Below are positions 23,877 through 32,723 of a DNA stretch of 35,391 bases, in pieces. This DNA is from Tabrizicola sp. (GTDB taxonomy: Bacteria > Pseudomonadota > Alphaproteobacteria > Rhodobacterales > Rhodobacteraceae). Location: the NCBI GenBank assembly GCA_016792685.1, contig JAEULQ010000016.1, positions 1-35,391 on the forward strand, written 5' to 3'. How positions within the stretch are numbered: position 1 is the stretch's first letter; every line of letters begins with the position of its first letter. Below the pieces are notes generated by a model. That model searched no databases and was not told the DNA's origin. It was given only the letters and a program-made list of their open reading frames with translations. Position numbers and translations under genes: made by a program.

Positions 23877-26800
23877 TGAAGCCTGGGCCGCTGAATACGT
23901 CCGGTCCGAGGAAGGAAAGCGCGCCTGGCTGGATGCGAAGGGGCTTTACAAGCTTCAGGATGAGCATTCGTCCTGTGGTGTGGGGCTGGTGGTCTCGATC
24001 AGCGGCAAGCCGTCGCGCAAGGTCGTGGAGAACGGCATCAACGCACTGAAAGCCGTGTGGCATCGGGGGGCGGTCGATGCCGATGGCAAGACCGGGGACG
24101 GGGCGGGGATCCATGTGCAGATCCCGGTCAAGTTCTTCTATGACCAGGTCCGCCGGACGGGGCATGAGCCGGATACGGGCAAGCTGATTGCCGTGGGCCA
24201 GGTCTTCCTGCCGCGGACGGACTTTGGCGCGCAGGAGCGGTGCCGGACCATCGTGGAAACCGAAGTCCTGCGGATGGGGCATTACATCTATGGCTGGCGG
24301 CATGTGCCGGTGGACACCTCGGTCCTGGGCGAAAAGGCCAATGCGACACGGCCGGAGATCGAGCAGATCCTGATCCGCTGCGAAAAGGACGTGGATCAGG
24401 AGCAATTCGAGCGCGAGCTTTACATCATCCGGCGGCGGATCGAGAAGGCGGCCACGGCGGCGGGCATCCAGGGGATGTATCTCTGTTCGCTGTCCTGCCG
24501 GTCGATCATCTACAAGGGGATGATGCTGGCCGAACAGGTCGCGACTTTCTACCCGGACCTGATGGACGAGCGGTTCGAGAGCGCCTTCGCGATCTATCAC
24601 CAGCGCTATTCGACGAACACCTTCCCGCAGTGGTGGCTGGCGCAGCCCTTCCGGATGCTGGCCCACAACGGCGAGATCAACACGCTGAAGGGCAACGTCA
24701 ACTGGATGAAATCGCACGAGATCCGCATGGCCAGCGCCAACTTCGGCGAGGCGGCGGAGGACATCAAGCCGATCATTCCGGGGGGAACCTCGGACAGTGG
24801 CGCGCTGGATGCGGTGTTCGAAGTGCTGGTGCGGTCGGGGCGGTCGGCGCCGATGGCCAAGACGATGCTGGTGCCGGAAGCCTGGTCGAAGCAGACGGTG
24901 AACATGCCCAAGGCCTGGGCGGACATGTATTCCTACTGCAACTCGGTCATCGAGCCATGGGACGGTCCGGCGGCCTTGGCGATGACCGACGGGCGCTGGG
25001 TCTGCGGCGGGCTTGACCGCAACGGGTTGCGGCCGATGCGCTATGTGGTCACCGGTGACGGGCTGCTGATCGCGGGGTCTGAGGCCGGGATGGTGCCGGT
25101 CGACGAATCGACGATCCGCGAGAAGGGCGCGCTTGGGCCGGGGCAGATGCTTGCCGTCGATATGGTGGAGGGGAAGCTCTACCACGACGTTGAAATGAAA
25201 GACAAACTGGCGGCGGCCCAGCCTTACAGCGAATGGGTCGGCAAGATTGTCGATCTGAACGCGCTGCTGAAGGACATCCCCGAGACGCAGACCTTCACCG
25301 GAGGCGAGCTTCGCAAGCGGCAGATCGCGGCGGGCTTCACGCTGGAGGAGCTGGAGCAGGTTCTCGCGCCGATGGCCGAGGACGGCAAGGAAATGGTCGC
25401 CTCGATGGGCGATGACACGCCGCCTGCGGTGCTGTCCTCGGTCTACCGGCCGCTCAGCCACTACTTCCGGCAGAACTTCAGCCAGGTGACGAACCCGCCC
25501 ATCGACTCGCTGCGGGAAGGCCGGGTGATGTCGCTGAAGACGCGCTTCGGCAACCTCCGGAACGTGCTGGACGAGAACAACAGCCAGTCCGAAATCCTGG
25601 TCCTGGAAAGCCCCTTCGTTGCGAACCGCGAGTTCGAGGTGATGGTTGAGCGGTTCGGCGATCAGGTTGCCTTCATCGACTGCACTTTCCCCGTGGGCGA
25701 GGGGCTGGACGACTTGCGCCAGGGGCTGGAGCGCATTCGCGCGGAAGCTGAGGACGCGGTGCGGTCGGGTGCCGGGCAACTGGTCCTGACGGACGAGCAT
25801 CAGGGGCCGGACGCGGTGGGGATGCCGATGATCCTTGCCACCTCCGCCGTGCATAGCTGGCTGACGCGCAAGGGGCTGCGGACCTTCTGTTCCATCAACG
25901 TGCGGTCGGCGGAATGCATCGACCCGCACTACTTTGCCGTGCTGATCGGCTGCGGGGCGACGACCGTCAACGCCTATCTGGCGCAGGATTCGATCGCCGA
26001 CCGGATCGACCGGGGGCTGCTGGATGGTTCGCTCACCGACGCGATGCGGCGGTATCGGGATGCCATCGACGCGGGCCTGCTGAAGATCATGTCGAAGATG
26101 GGGATTTCGGTGATCTCCTCCTATCGCGGCGGGTTGAACTTTGAGGCGGTGGGTCTCAGCCGCGCCATGGTGGCCGAGTATTTCCCGGGGATGCAGTCGC
26201 GCATCTCGGGCATCGGTCTCACGGGCGTCGAGCAGAAGCTGGAGGAGGTCCACAAGCGCGGCTGGCTGGGCGGCGCGGATGTGCTGCCGATTGGCGGTTT
26301 CTACAAGGCGCGGCGCTCGGGCGAGAAGCACGCCTGGGAAGCCCAGACGATGCATATGCTGCAATCGGCCTGCGACCGGGCGTCTTATGACGTGTGGAAG
26401 CAGTATTCGGCTGCCATGCGGGCGAACCCGCCGATCCATCTGCGGGATTTGCTGGACATCAAGGCGCTGGGCAAGCCGGTGCCGATTGAGGAGGTGGAGT
26501 CGATCACCTCGATCCGCAAGCGGTTCGTGACGCCGGGCATGTCTTTGGGCGCTCTCAGCCCCGAAGCGCACAAGACGCTGAACGTGGCGATGAACCGGAT
26601 CGGGGCGAAGTCCGACAGTGGCGAGGGCGGCGAGGATCCGGCGCATTTCGTGCCAGAGCCGAACGGCGACAACCCGTCGGCCAAGATCAAGCAGGTGGCC
26701 TCGGGGCGCTTTGGCGTGACGGCGGAATACCTGAACGCCTGCGAAGAGCTGGAGATCAAGGTCGCGCAGGGCGCCAAGCCCGGTGAGGGCGGCCAGCTGC

Positions 26801-28413
26801 CGGGGATGAAGGTCACGGCGCTGATCGCGCGCCTGCGCCATTCGACGCCGGGGGTGACGCTGATTTCCCCGCCGCCGCACCACGACATCTATTCGATCGA
26901 GGACCTGGCGCAGCTGATCTATGACCTGAAGCAGATCAACCCGCGGGCCAAGGTGACGGTGAAGCTGGTGTCGTCCTCGGGCGTGGGCACGATCGCGGCG
27001 GGCGTTGCGAAGGCCAAGGCCGACGTGATCCTGATCTCGGGCCACAACGGCGGGACGGGGGCTTCTCCGGCCACGTCGATCAAGTACGCGGGTCTGCCGT
27101 GGGAGATGGGCCTGACCGAGGCGCATCAGGTGCTGGCGATGAACAACCTGCGTGAGCGGGTGACCTTGCGCACCGATGGGGGCCTTCGGACCGGGCGGGA
27201 TATCGTCATGGCGGCGATGATGGGGGCAGAGGAGTACGGCATCGGCACCGCCGCGCTGATCGCGATGGGCTGCATCATGGTGCGCCAGTGCCAGTCGAAC
27301 ACCTGCCCGGTGGGTGTCTGCACGCAGGACGAACGGCTGCGGGCGAAGTTCACCGGCAGCGCGGACAAGGTCGTGAACCTGATCACCTTCTACGCCCAGG
27401 AAGTGCGGGAAATCCTCGCCCAGATCGGCGCGCGGTCGATGGATGAGATCATCGGCCGGGCGGATCTGCTGACTCAGGTTTCCCGTGGGGCGGCGAACCT
27501 TGATGACCTTGACCTGAACCCGCTGCTGATCACCGTCGATGGGTCGCGGTCGATCACCTATGATCGCTCGAAGCCACGGAACGCCGTGCCGGATACGCTG
27601 GATGCCGATATCATCCGCGACGGGCACCGGTTCTTCGAAGAAGGCGAGAAGATGCAGCTGTCCTATGCGGTGCGGAACACGCACCGGACCATCGGGACGC
27701 GGGCCTCTTCGCATATCGTGAAGAAATTCGGAATGCGGAACGCGCTGCAGCCCGACCATCTGACAGTGAAGCTGACCGGGTCTTGCGGCCAGTCGCTGGG
27801 GGCGTTCAGCGTGCGCGGCCTGAAGCTGGAAGTGCAGGGCGATGCCAACGACTATGTCGGCAAAGGTCTGTCGGGGGGCACGATCACCGTGCGGCCGCTG
27901 ATGTCCTCGCCGCTGAAGGCGGAAGAGAACACGATCATCGGCAACACCGTGCTTTACGGGGCGACCGACGGGTTCCTGTTCGCCTCCGGTCGCGCTGGCG
28001 AGCGCTTTGCGGTGCGGAACTCGGGCGCTTCGGTGGTGGTGGAAGGCTGCGGCTCCAACGGCTGTGAATACATGACCGGTGGCGTCGCGGTAATCCTGGG
28101 CCGGATCGGGGCCAACTTCGGCGCCGGGATGACCGGGGGCATGGCCTATGTCTACGACCCGCAGGGCGTGGCCGAGGACTTCATGAACCTCGAATCGATC
28201 CTGCCTTGCGCTGTCGGCCACCCGCATTGGGAGATGCAGCTGAAAGGCCTGATCACCCGCCACCACGAGGAAACCGGTAGCCGTCTGGCCGAGCGCATCC
28301 TGGCGAACTGGGAAAGCGAGCGGCTGAACTTCCTGCAGGTCTGCCCGAAGGAAATGGTCGATCGCCTGCCCTATCCGCTGTCGGACGAGGTGGCCAAGGT
28401 TCCGGCCGAATAA
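23860..28413 (+). CDS. gltB: Glutamate synthase (NADPH) large subunit
   Basis: 1517 residues from the ATG at 23860, full length. Residues 1-38 look like the propeptide; Cys39 in DEHSSCGVGL becomes the N-terminal nucleophile of the glutamine amidotransferase domain (to about 430). The central and FMN-binding domains follow, with SGHNGGTGASPATSIKYAG and the 3Fe-4S motif CIMVRQCQSNTCPVGVC near 1138-1154. The C-terminal beta-helix (GXXGXXXG) domain has GDANDYVGKGLSGGTITVRP and GGVAVILGRIGANFGAGMTGG. The ribosome site is a weak AGAGAGAGA run within the end of the hydrolase gene. It forms GOGAT with GltD, the main ammonia-assimilating route with glutamine synthetase. Confidence 0.98.
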   Translation: MPQQFDEAWAAEYVRSEEGKRAWLDAKGLYKLQDEHSSCGVGLVVSISGKPSRKVVENGINALKAVWHRGAVDADGKTGDGAGIHVQIPVKFFYDQVRRTGHEPDTGKLIAVGQVFLPRTDFGAQERCRTIVETEVLRMGHYIYGWRHVPVDTSVLGEKANATRPEIEQILIRCEKDVDQEQFERELYIIRRRIEKAATAAGIQGMYLCSLSCRSIIYKGMMLAEQVATFYPDLMDERFESAFAIYHQRYSTNTFPQWWLAQPFRMLAHNGEINTLKGNVNWMKSHEIRMASANFGEAAEDIKPIIPGGTSDSGALDAVFEVLVRSGRSAPMAKTMLVPEAWSKQTVNMPKAWADMYSYCNSVIEPWDGPAALAMTDGRWVCGGLDRNGLRPMRYVVTGDGLLIAGSEAGMVPVDESTIREKGALGPGQMLAVDMVEGKLYHDVEMKDKLAAAQPYSEWVGKIVDLNALLKDIPETQTFTGGELRKRQIAAGFTLEELEQVLAPMAEDGKEMVASMGDDTPPAVLSSVYRPLSHYFRQNFSQVTNPPIDSLREGRVMSLKTRFGNLRNVLDENNSQSEILVLESPFVANREFEVMVERFGDQVAFIDCTFPVGEGLDDLRQGLERIRAEAEDAVRSGAGQLVLTDEHQGPDAVGMPMILATSAVHSWLTRKGLRTFCSINVRSAECIDPHYFAVLIGCGATTVNAYLAQDSIADRIDRGLLDGSLTDAMRRYRDAIDAGLLKIMSKMGISVISSYRGGLNFEAVGLSRAMVAEYFPGMQSRISGIGLTGVEQKLEEVHKRGWLGGADVLPIGGFYKARRSGEKHAWEAQTMHMLQSACDRASYDVWKQYSAAMRANPPIHLRDLLDIKALGKPVPIEEVESITSIRKRFVTPGMSLGALSPEAHKTLNVAMNRIGAKSDSGEGGEDPAHFVPEPNGDNPSAKIKQVASGRFGVTAEYLNACEELEIKVAQGAKPGEGGQLPGMKVTALIARLRHSTPGVTLISPPPHHDIYSIEDLAQLIYDLKQINPRAKVTVKLVSSSGVGTIAAGVAKAKADVILISGHNGGTGASPATSIKYAGLPWEMGLTEAHQVLAMNNLRERVTLRTDGGLRTGRDIVMAAMMGAEEYGIGTAALIAMGCIMVRQCQSNTCPVGVCTQDERLRAKFTGSADKVVNLITFYAQEVREILAQIGARSMDEIIGRADLLTQVSRGAANLDDLDLNPLLITVDGSRSITYDRSKPRNAVPDTLDADIIRDGHRFFEEGEKMQLSYAVRNTHRTIGTRASSHIVKKFGMRNALQPDHLTVKLTGSCGQSLGAFSVRGLKLEVQGDANDYVGKGLSGGTITVRPLMSSPLKAEENTIIGNTVLYGATDGFLFASGRAGERFAVRNSGASVVVEGCGSNGCEYMTGGVAVILGRIGANFGAGMTGGMAYVYDPQGVAEDFMNLESILPCAVGHPHWEMQLKGLITRHHEETGSRLAERILANWESERLNFLQVCPKEMVDRLPYPLSDEVAKVPAE

Positions 28414-28450
28414 GTTCCGGCTGCGCCGGATGGCCAGAATGTGCTAACCC

Positions 28451-28478
28451 GGAACCGCCGCGGCCCTGCGGCGGTTCC
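28451..28478 (+). terminator. Strong hairpin after gltB
   Basis: GGAACCGCCGC (28451-28461), 6-nt loop, GCGGCGGTTCC (28468-28478): perfect 11-bp stem 37 bp after the gltB stop, followed by AGTCTT. It probably ends the glt transcript, although the T-run is poor. Confidence 0.7.
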
Positions 28479-28496
28479 AGTCTTCAGGAGCGGTGG

Positions 28497-29015
28497 ATGT
28501 CTGACATCGTGGTTCTTGCCTATCGCAAGCAGGAGGCCGCCCTGGCTGCGGGCGTCGCCATGGCCCGCCTGCAGGCCGAGGCCGGGGTCTCGCTGGAGGA
28601 TATCGTCGTGGTGACCCGCGACGAGGCGGACAGCGTGAATGTGAACCATCTGATCGACCGCTCCTCGGGTCGGACGCTGGCCGGGGGGGAATGGGGCATG
28701 GTCATCGGCATGCTCTTCCTTGCCAACGATGCGAAACATGCCAAGGGCGGAAGCCTTGCCGCGCGGTTCCTGGAGGCAGGGGTCGAGGCGAAGTTCCTGG
28801 ACGAGGTCACCCGGTCGCTTGAAAAGGGCGGAGCCGCTGTCGGTCTGCGGCGGCGCTTTCTGGACCTGGCCCAGATCGAGGCACGGCTGAAATCCCTGCC
28901 GGGGAACGGCAAACTGATCCGGACCAGGCTGAGCCCCGAAACGGAAGAGCGGCTTATGGATCTGCAGGACCAGATTCCGCCCGAGGTTCTGGCCCATGTG
29001 CAGGCAGATGGCTGA
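28497..29015 (+). CDS. DUF1269 domain-containing protein
   Basis: 172 residues. The opening MSDIVVLAYRKQEAALAAGV followed by LEDIVVVTRDEADSVNVNHLID matches DUF1269, a family of unknown function. DUF1269 proteins usually have a central glycine-rich hydrophobic hairpin; here only a short one remains (GEWGMVIGMLFLANDAKHAKGG), so it is probably soluble or loosely membrane-associated. The final third (FLDLAQIEARLKSLPGNGKL) is charged. It starts after the gltB terminator with CAGGAGCGGTGG upstream of the ATG. Confidence 0.78.
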   Translation: MSDIVVLAYRKQEAALAAGVAMARLQAEAGVSLEDIVVVTRDEADSVNVNHLIDRSSGRTLAGGEWGMVIGMLFLANDAKHAKGGSLAARFLEAGVEAKFLDEVTRSLEKGGAAVGLRRRFLDLAQIEARLKSLPGNGKLIRTRLSPETEERLMDLQDQIPPEVLAHVQADG

Positions 29016-29071
29016 CGGGGCCGGATCCGGCACACTTGACGGCGCGACGGGGCCCGCGTCTATGGTCATCC

Positions 29072-29839
29072 ATGACCGAAAAGAGCGCTGAGAAATCGGC
29101 CGAAAAGGCCAGCCCGACGCCGCGGAAACGCAAGGCCAGATCTGCGGACACCCCCGCAGCCAAACGCTCGCGCCTGCGGGGCGTGCTGACCTGGACGGTC
29201 CGGGGGCTGGGGGCAATCGCCGGCCTCTACGCCTTTCTGGTGCTTTTGTTCAGCTTCGTGCCGCCCGCCATCAACCTTTATCAGATGGGCGAAGCCTGGC
29301 GGCTTGGCGGGATCGAGAAGGATTGGGTGGCTTGGGAAGAGATCGCTCCGGTCATGGGTCGATCCGCCGTTGCGGCGGAGGATGCGAATTTCTGCAACCA
29401 CTGGGGCTTTGACATCGCGGCGATCCGCGAGGCGATCGAAGAGGGCAGCAACCGCGGCGCCAGCACCATCAGCCAGCAGGTGGTGAAGAACGTCTTCCTA
29501 TGGCATGGCCGCAGCTACCTGCGGAAGGCGATGGAGGCCGTGCTTACCCCGGTTGTCGAGCTGGTCTGGTCCAAGCAGCGCATCCTTGAGGTCTATCTGA
29601 ACGTGGCCGAATTCGACGAGGGTGTCTTCGGCATCCAGGCCGCCGCGCAGCACCATTTCGGGGTCGACGCCAAGGACCTGACCGCCCTGCAGGCCGCGCG
29701 GCTGGCTGCCGTTCTGCCAGACCCCAAGGGCCGCAGCGCCAGTGAACCGTCGAGCTTTGTAAAGCGGCGGACCCGCAGCATCATCTCGGGCGCCGAAACC
29801 ATTGCGGCAGACGGTCGTTCCGCCTGTTTCGAAGGGTGA
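29072..29839 (+). CDS. mtgA: Monofunctional peptidoglycan glycosyltransferase
   Basis: 255 residues from the ATG at 29072; the upstream TTG at 29036 is less likely. A basic cytoplasmic N-terminus (to about 37) is followed by one membrane helix (about 38-65, GLGAIAGLYAFLVLLFSFVP) and a GT51 domain that polymerises lipid II. Motifs: AAEDANFCNHWGFD (catalytic Glu103), GASTISQQVVKNVFLW (129-144) and KQRILEVYLNVAEF (168-181), then GIQAAAQHHFG. There is no transpeptidase domain. The N-terminus, with KSAEKSAEKAS and PRKRKAR, is longer than in E. coli MtgA. Confidence 0.95.
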   Translation: MTEKSAEKSAEKASPTPRKRKARSADTPAAKRSRLRGVLTWTVRGLGAIAGLYAFLVLLFSFVPPAINLYQMGEAWRLGGIEKDWVAWEEIAPVMGRSAVAAEDANFCNHWGFDIAAIREAIEEGSNRGASTISQQVVKNVFLWHGRSYLRKAMEAVLTPVVELVWSKQRILEVYLNVAEFDEGVFGIQAAAQHHFGVDAKDLTALQAARLAAVLPDPKGRSASEPSSFVKRRTRSIISGAETIAADGRSACFEG

Positions 29840-29909
29840 TGCGGCAGCAGGGATTGAATTCCCGGGCCCGTGGCGGCAATGAAGAATACAGACTGGAGAC
29901 CGCCACCCG

Positions 29910-30575
29910 ATGAACCGCCTGTACCACGTCCCCCTCTCGCCTTTCTGCCGCAAGGTGCGCCTGACGCTGGCCGAGAAGAAGATCGAGGTGGAACTGGTCG
30001 AGGAACGCTATTGGGAGCCCTCGCCCGATTTCCTGCGCCGCAATCCGGCGGGGAAAGTGCCGATCCTGAAGATGGGCACCCGCACGATGAGCGAAAGCCA
30101 GGCAATCTGCGAATTCATCGAGGAAATGACTCCGGAACCGCCGCTGATGCCGAAGGGCGCGGATGGGCGGTATGAAGTGCGCAGGCTTTGCGCCTGGTTC
30201 GACGACAAGTTCCACAACGAGGTGACGTCGAAGCTTCTGTACGAGCGGGTGAACAAGAAGGTCACCGGTCAGGGCTATCCGGATTCGAAGAACGTCAAGC
30301 TTGGTTCGACCCGGATCAAGTATCACCTCGACTATATGGCCTGGCTTCTGGACCAGCGCCGGTGGCTTGCGGGGGATGTGATGACCCTGGCCGATTTCAC
30401 GGCGGCGGCGCATCTGAGCTGCCTGGATTACATCAGCGACGTCGACTGGCACCGGCATGCCGTGTTGAAGGACTGGTACGCCAAGATCAAGTCGCGGCCG
30501 TCGTTCCGGCCGCTGCTGGCCGACCAGATCTCGGGCTTTCCGCCGGCAGCGCATTATGCCGACCTGGATTTCTGA
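29910..30575 (+). CDS. fzlA: GST-fold protein, probable FtsZ-binding protein FzlA
   Basis: 221 residues. Thioredoxin-like N-terminal domain with LYHVPLSPFCRKVRLTLAEK and AGKVPIL, and a helical C-terminal domain containing RRLCAWFDDKFHNEVTSKLL and WLAGDVMTLADFTAAAHLSC. The conserved C-terminal end PPAAHYADLDF is what I know from FzlA, the essential GST-like protein of alphaproteobacteria that binds FtsZ filaments and activates septal wall synthesis. A generic glutathione S-transferase cannot be fully excluded, although the S/C position in SPFCRK and the tail favour FzlA. The neighbouring mtgA also acts on cell-wall growth. Confidence 0.82.
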   Translation: MNRLYHVPLSPFCRKVRLTLAEKKIEVELVEERYWEPSPDFLRRNPAGKVPILKMGTRTMSESQAICEFIEEMTPEPPLMPKGADGRYEVRRLCAWFDDKFHNEVTSKLLYERVNKKVTGQGYPDSKNVKLGSTRIKYHLDYMAWLLDQRRWLAGDVMTLADFTAAAHLSCLDYISDVDWHRHAVLKDWYAKIKSRPSFRPLLADQISGFPPAAHYADLDF

Positions 30576-30583
30576 TCCGGCCG

Positions 30584-30604
30584 CCGGGGGTTTCACACCC
30601 CCGG
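30584..30604 (+). terminator. Hairpin between fzlA and queG
   Basis: CCGGGGGT (30584-30591), loop TTCAC, ACCCCCGG (30597-30604): perfect 8-bp stem 8 bp after the fzlA stop, without a T-run. It directly precedes intergenic repeat copy 2, so it may be part of that element or terminate fzlA. Confidence 0.55.
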
Positions 30605-30613
30605 ACCCACGTG

Positions 30614-30637
30614 GGATGTTTGCGCAAAGATGAAAGG
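30614..30637 (+). repeat. Intergenic repeat, copy 2, containing the queG start codon
   Basis: Matches 15544-15567 in 20 of 24 positions. Its GATGAAAGG end supplies the queG start ATG at 30630, and no purine-rich ribosome site is visible between the hairpin and the start. Confidence 0.6.
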
Positions 30638-31655
30638 GCTGTCGAAAGAGCAGCTTGTGGCGCGGGCCCTTGAGGAAGGGTTCGTGAAACTCGGCGTCTG
30701 TCGGCCCGGTGCGGTGCCCGAGGCGGCGGGGCGGCTGCGGGCCTTCCTTGCCGAAAGGCGGCACGGGCAGATGGGCTGGATGGAGGAGCGCGAGAACTGG
30801 CGCGGCTCGGCTGCGGCGCTGTGGCCCGAGGCACGGTCGGTGATCATGCTGGCCGAGGCCTATACGCCCGAAAGCGACCCGATGGCGGGGCTGTCCCAGC
30901 CCGAGCGGGGGGTGATCAGCTGCTACGCGCAAGGCAAGGATTACCACGATCTGGTCAAACGACGGCTGAAGCGGCTGGGGCGCTGGCTGATTGATCAGGC
31001 GGGCGGAGAGATCAAGGTCTTCGTCGACACCGCCCCGGTGATGGAGAAACCCTTGGCCCAGGCCGCAGGGCTGGGCTGGCAGGGCAAGCACACCAACCTT
31101 CTGGGCCGGGATCTGGGGTCCTGGGTCTTTCTGGGGGCGATCTTCACGACGCTGGAGCTTGATCCGGATCTGCCCGAGATCAGCCATTGCGGGACCTGCA
31201 CCGCCTGTCTGGATATCTGCCCGACCAGGGCTTTCCCTGCGCCCTACCAGCTGGATGCCCGGCGCTGCATTTCCTACCTGACCATCGAGCACAAGGGCCC
31301 GGTAGACGAGGAATTGCGCGGCCTCATGGGCAACCGGATCTATGGCTGCGACGATTGCCTGGCGGTCTGCCCCTGGAACAAGTTCGCGGTCGCGGCAGCC
31401 GACATCGGCTATCAGCCCAAGGTCGGATTGCCCGAGCTGGCCGAGCTTGCGGCGCTGGATGACGCCGGATTTCGCGCGCGTTTTGCCGGATCGCCGATCA
31501 AGCGGATCGGACGGGACCAATTTGTGCGCAACGTGCTTTACGCGATCGGGAATTCGGGGGTGCCGACGCTACGGTCGGTGGCTGAAAGACTGACGGACGA
31601 TCCCGACCCGGCCGTTTCGGACGCGGCGCGCTGGGCCGTTGCCCGGCTGGGCTGA
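30630..31655 (+). CDS. queG: Epoxyqueuosine reductase
   Basis: 341 residues, full length. QueG is a cobalamin- and Fe-S-dependent enzyme that makes the last step of queuosine synthesis in tRNA with GUN anticodons. Motifs: [20 protein letters not shown] (with the catalytic Asp of DTAPVMEK), WQGKHTNLL, the first cluster [16 protein letters not shown] and the second [15 protein letters not shown]. The C-terminus (to 341) contains HEAT-like helices ([21 protein letters not shown]). No other que genes are adjacent. The start ATG lies inside a repeat, so an alternative start is possible, but [18 protein letters not shown] fits the family. Confidence 0.97.
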   Translation: MKGLSKEQLVARALEEGFVKLGVCRPGAVPEAAGRLRAFLAERRHGQMGWMEERENWRGSAAALWPEARSVIMLAEAYTPESDPMAGLSQPERGVISCYAQGKDYHDLVKRRLKRLGRWLIDQAGGEIKVFVDTAPVMEKPLAQAAGLGWQGKHTNLLGRDLGSWVFLGAIFTTLELDPDLPEISHCGTCTACLDICPTRAFPAPYQLDARRCISYLTIEHKGPVDEELRGLMGNRIYGCDDCLAVCPWNKFAVAAADIGYQPKVGLPELAELAALDDAGFRARFAGSPIKRIGRDQFVRNVLYAIGNSGVPTLRSVAERLTDDPDPAVSDAARWAVARLG

Positions 31656-31715
31656 CGCGGGCGTTGCGGTAAGCCCGGTGCGCCCCTAGTCTGATGCGAA
31701 GAACAGGGGAGCCAG

Positions 31716-32714
31716 ATGTCGAACGCGCATTGGGTATACAATCAGACCGTCAAGACTTTCGCCGCCGGGGCCGAGCCGCCCTTCGAGGCGGAGAGCGAGC
31801 TTCTTTCGACCTGGGGTGCGGTCTGGGGGGTGGACAATGACGTCGGGCGCATCCGGTCGATCCTGATGCATGCGCCCGGGCCAGAGATGGGGGTCGTGGA
31901 CGCCGCCAAGCGCCTGCCCGAGATCGGCAGCTTCGGTGATCCGAAGGTCGGGTGGTATTTCCAGTCCGACACACCGCCCGACGTGCCGCTGATGCAGGCT
32001 CAGCATGCTGCCTTTGTGGCCAAGCTGCAGGCCGAGGGCGTCGAGGTGCATTTCATGGATGGCGAAGCGGGGATCCGCCTCAAGCAGTGCTACACCCGCG
32101 ATCCGTTCATCATGGTCAAGGGTGGCGCCATCGTCTGCCGCATGGGCGCGCGCATCCGGCGGGGCGAGGAACTGGCGGTTACCCGGACGCTGGCCCGGAT
32201 CGGGGTACCTATCCTGCGGACGATCTCGGGCGCCGGGGTGATGGAGGGCGGGAGCTTCGCCTGGCTGAACGACAAGACCTGCGCCATCGGCGTGGGGGTG
32301 CGGGTCAACCGCGAGGGTGCCGCGCAGGTGGGCGAAGTGCTGGCGCGGCAGGGGGTCGAGCTGCTGGTCGTGGACTTGCCGGGCTATGACATCCACCTGG
32401 ATGTGAGTTTCCTGATGATCGACCGCGACCTGGCGCTGATCAATCCGCAGGGCCTGCCCTTCAGCTTTCTGGAGGAGCTGTCGAAGCGCGGCATCCGCGT
32501 GATCGAGATCGATCCGGGCGACGATCCCTGGATCGTCAATTCGCTGGCGATTGCGCCGGGCAAGCTGATCATGGCCGAAGGGGCGACGAACCGGACCCTG
32601 GACCGGCTGGCCGCTGCCGGGGTGAGCTGGATCACCCAGCCCTTCGCGGCGATGCACAAGAACGGGGGCGGTCTGCATTGCTCGACCACGCCCTTGCGGC
32701 GGGATCCGATCTAG
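31716..32714 (+). CDS. Amidinotransferase-superfamily hydrolase (DDAH/arginine-deiminase-like)
   Basis: 332 residues with the five-bladed propeller fold of guanidine-modifying enzymes. Catalytic features are GAGVMEGGSFAWL (acidic residue), YDIHLDVSFLMID (His near 225) and the C-terminal nucleophile GGGLHCSTTPLRRDP (Cys near 322). KQCYTRDPFIMVKGG is another family block (TRD substrate contact). Members hydrolyse or transfer the guanidinium of arginine, methylarginines or related compounds; which one applies here cannot be read. Its Shine-Dalgarno is AGGGGAG. The SDR gene follows 9 bp later in the same direction. Confidence 0.88.
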   Translation: MSNAHWVYNQTVKTFAAGAEPPFEAESELLSTWGAVWGVDNDVGRIRSILMHAPGPEMGVVDAAKRLPEIGSFGDPKVGWYFQSDTPPDVPLMQAQHAAFVAKLQAEGVEVHFMDGEAGIRLKQCYTRDPFIMVKGGAIVCRMGARIRRGEELAVTRTLARIGVPILRTISGAGVMEGGSFAWLNDKTCAIGVGVRVNREGAAQVGEVLARQGVELLVVDLPGYDIHLDVSFLMIDRDLALINPQGLPFSFLEELSKRGIRVIEIDPGDDPWIVNSLAIAPGKLIMAEGATNRTLDRLAAAGVSWITQPFAAMHKNGGGLHCSTTPLRRDPI

Positions 32715-32723
32715 GGGGCGAAA

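Noticed and set aside
23527-28266. Antisense open frame of about 1580 codons opposite gltB
   Set aside because: It is a codon-bias shadow of a GC-rich gene: Arg/His/Pro/Asp-rich translation with no domain and no start signal.
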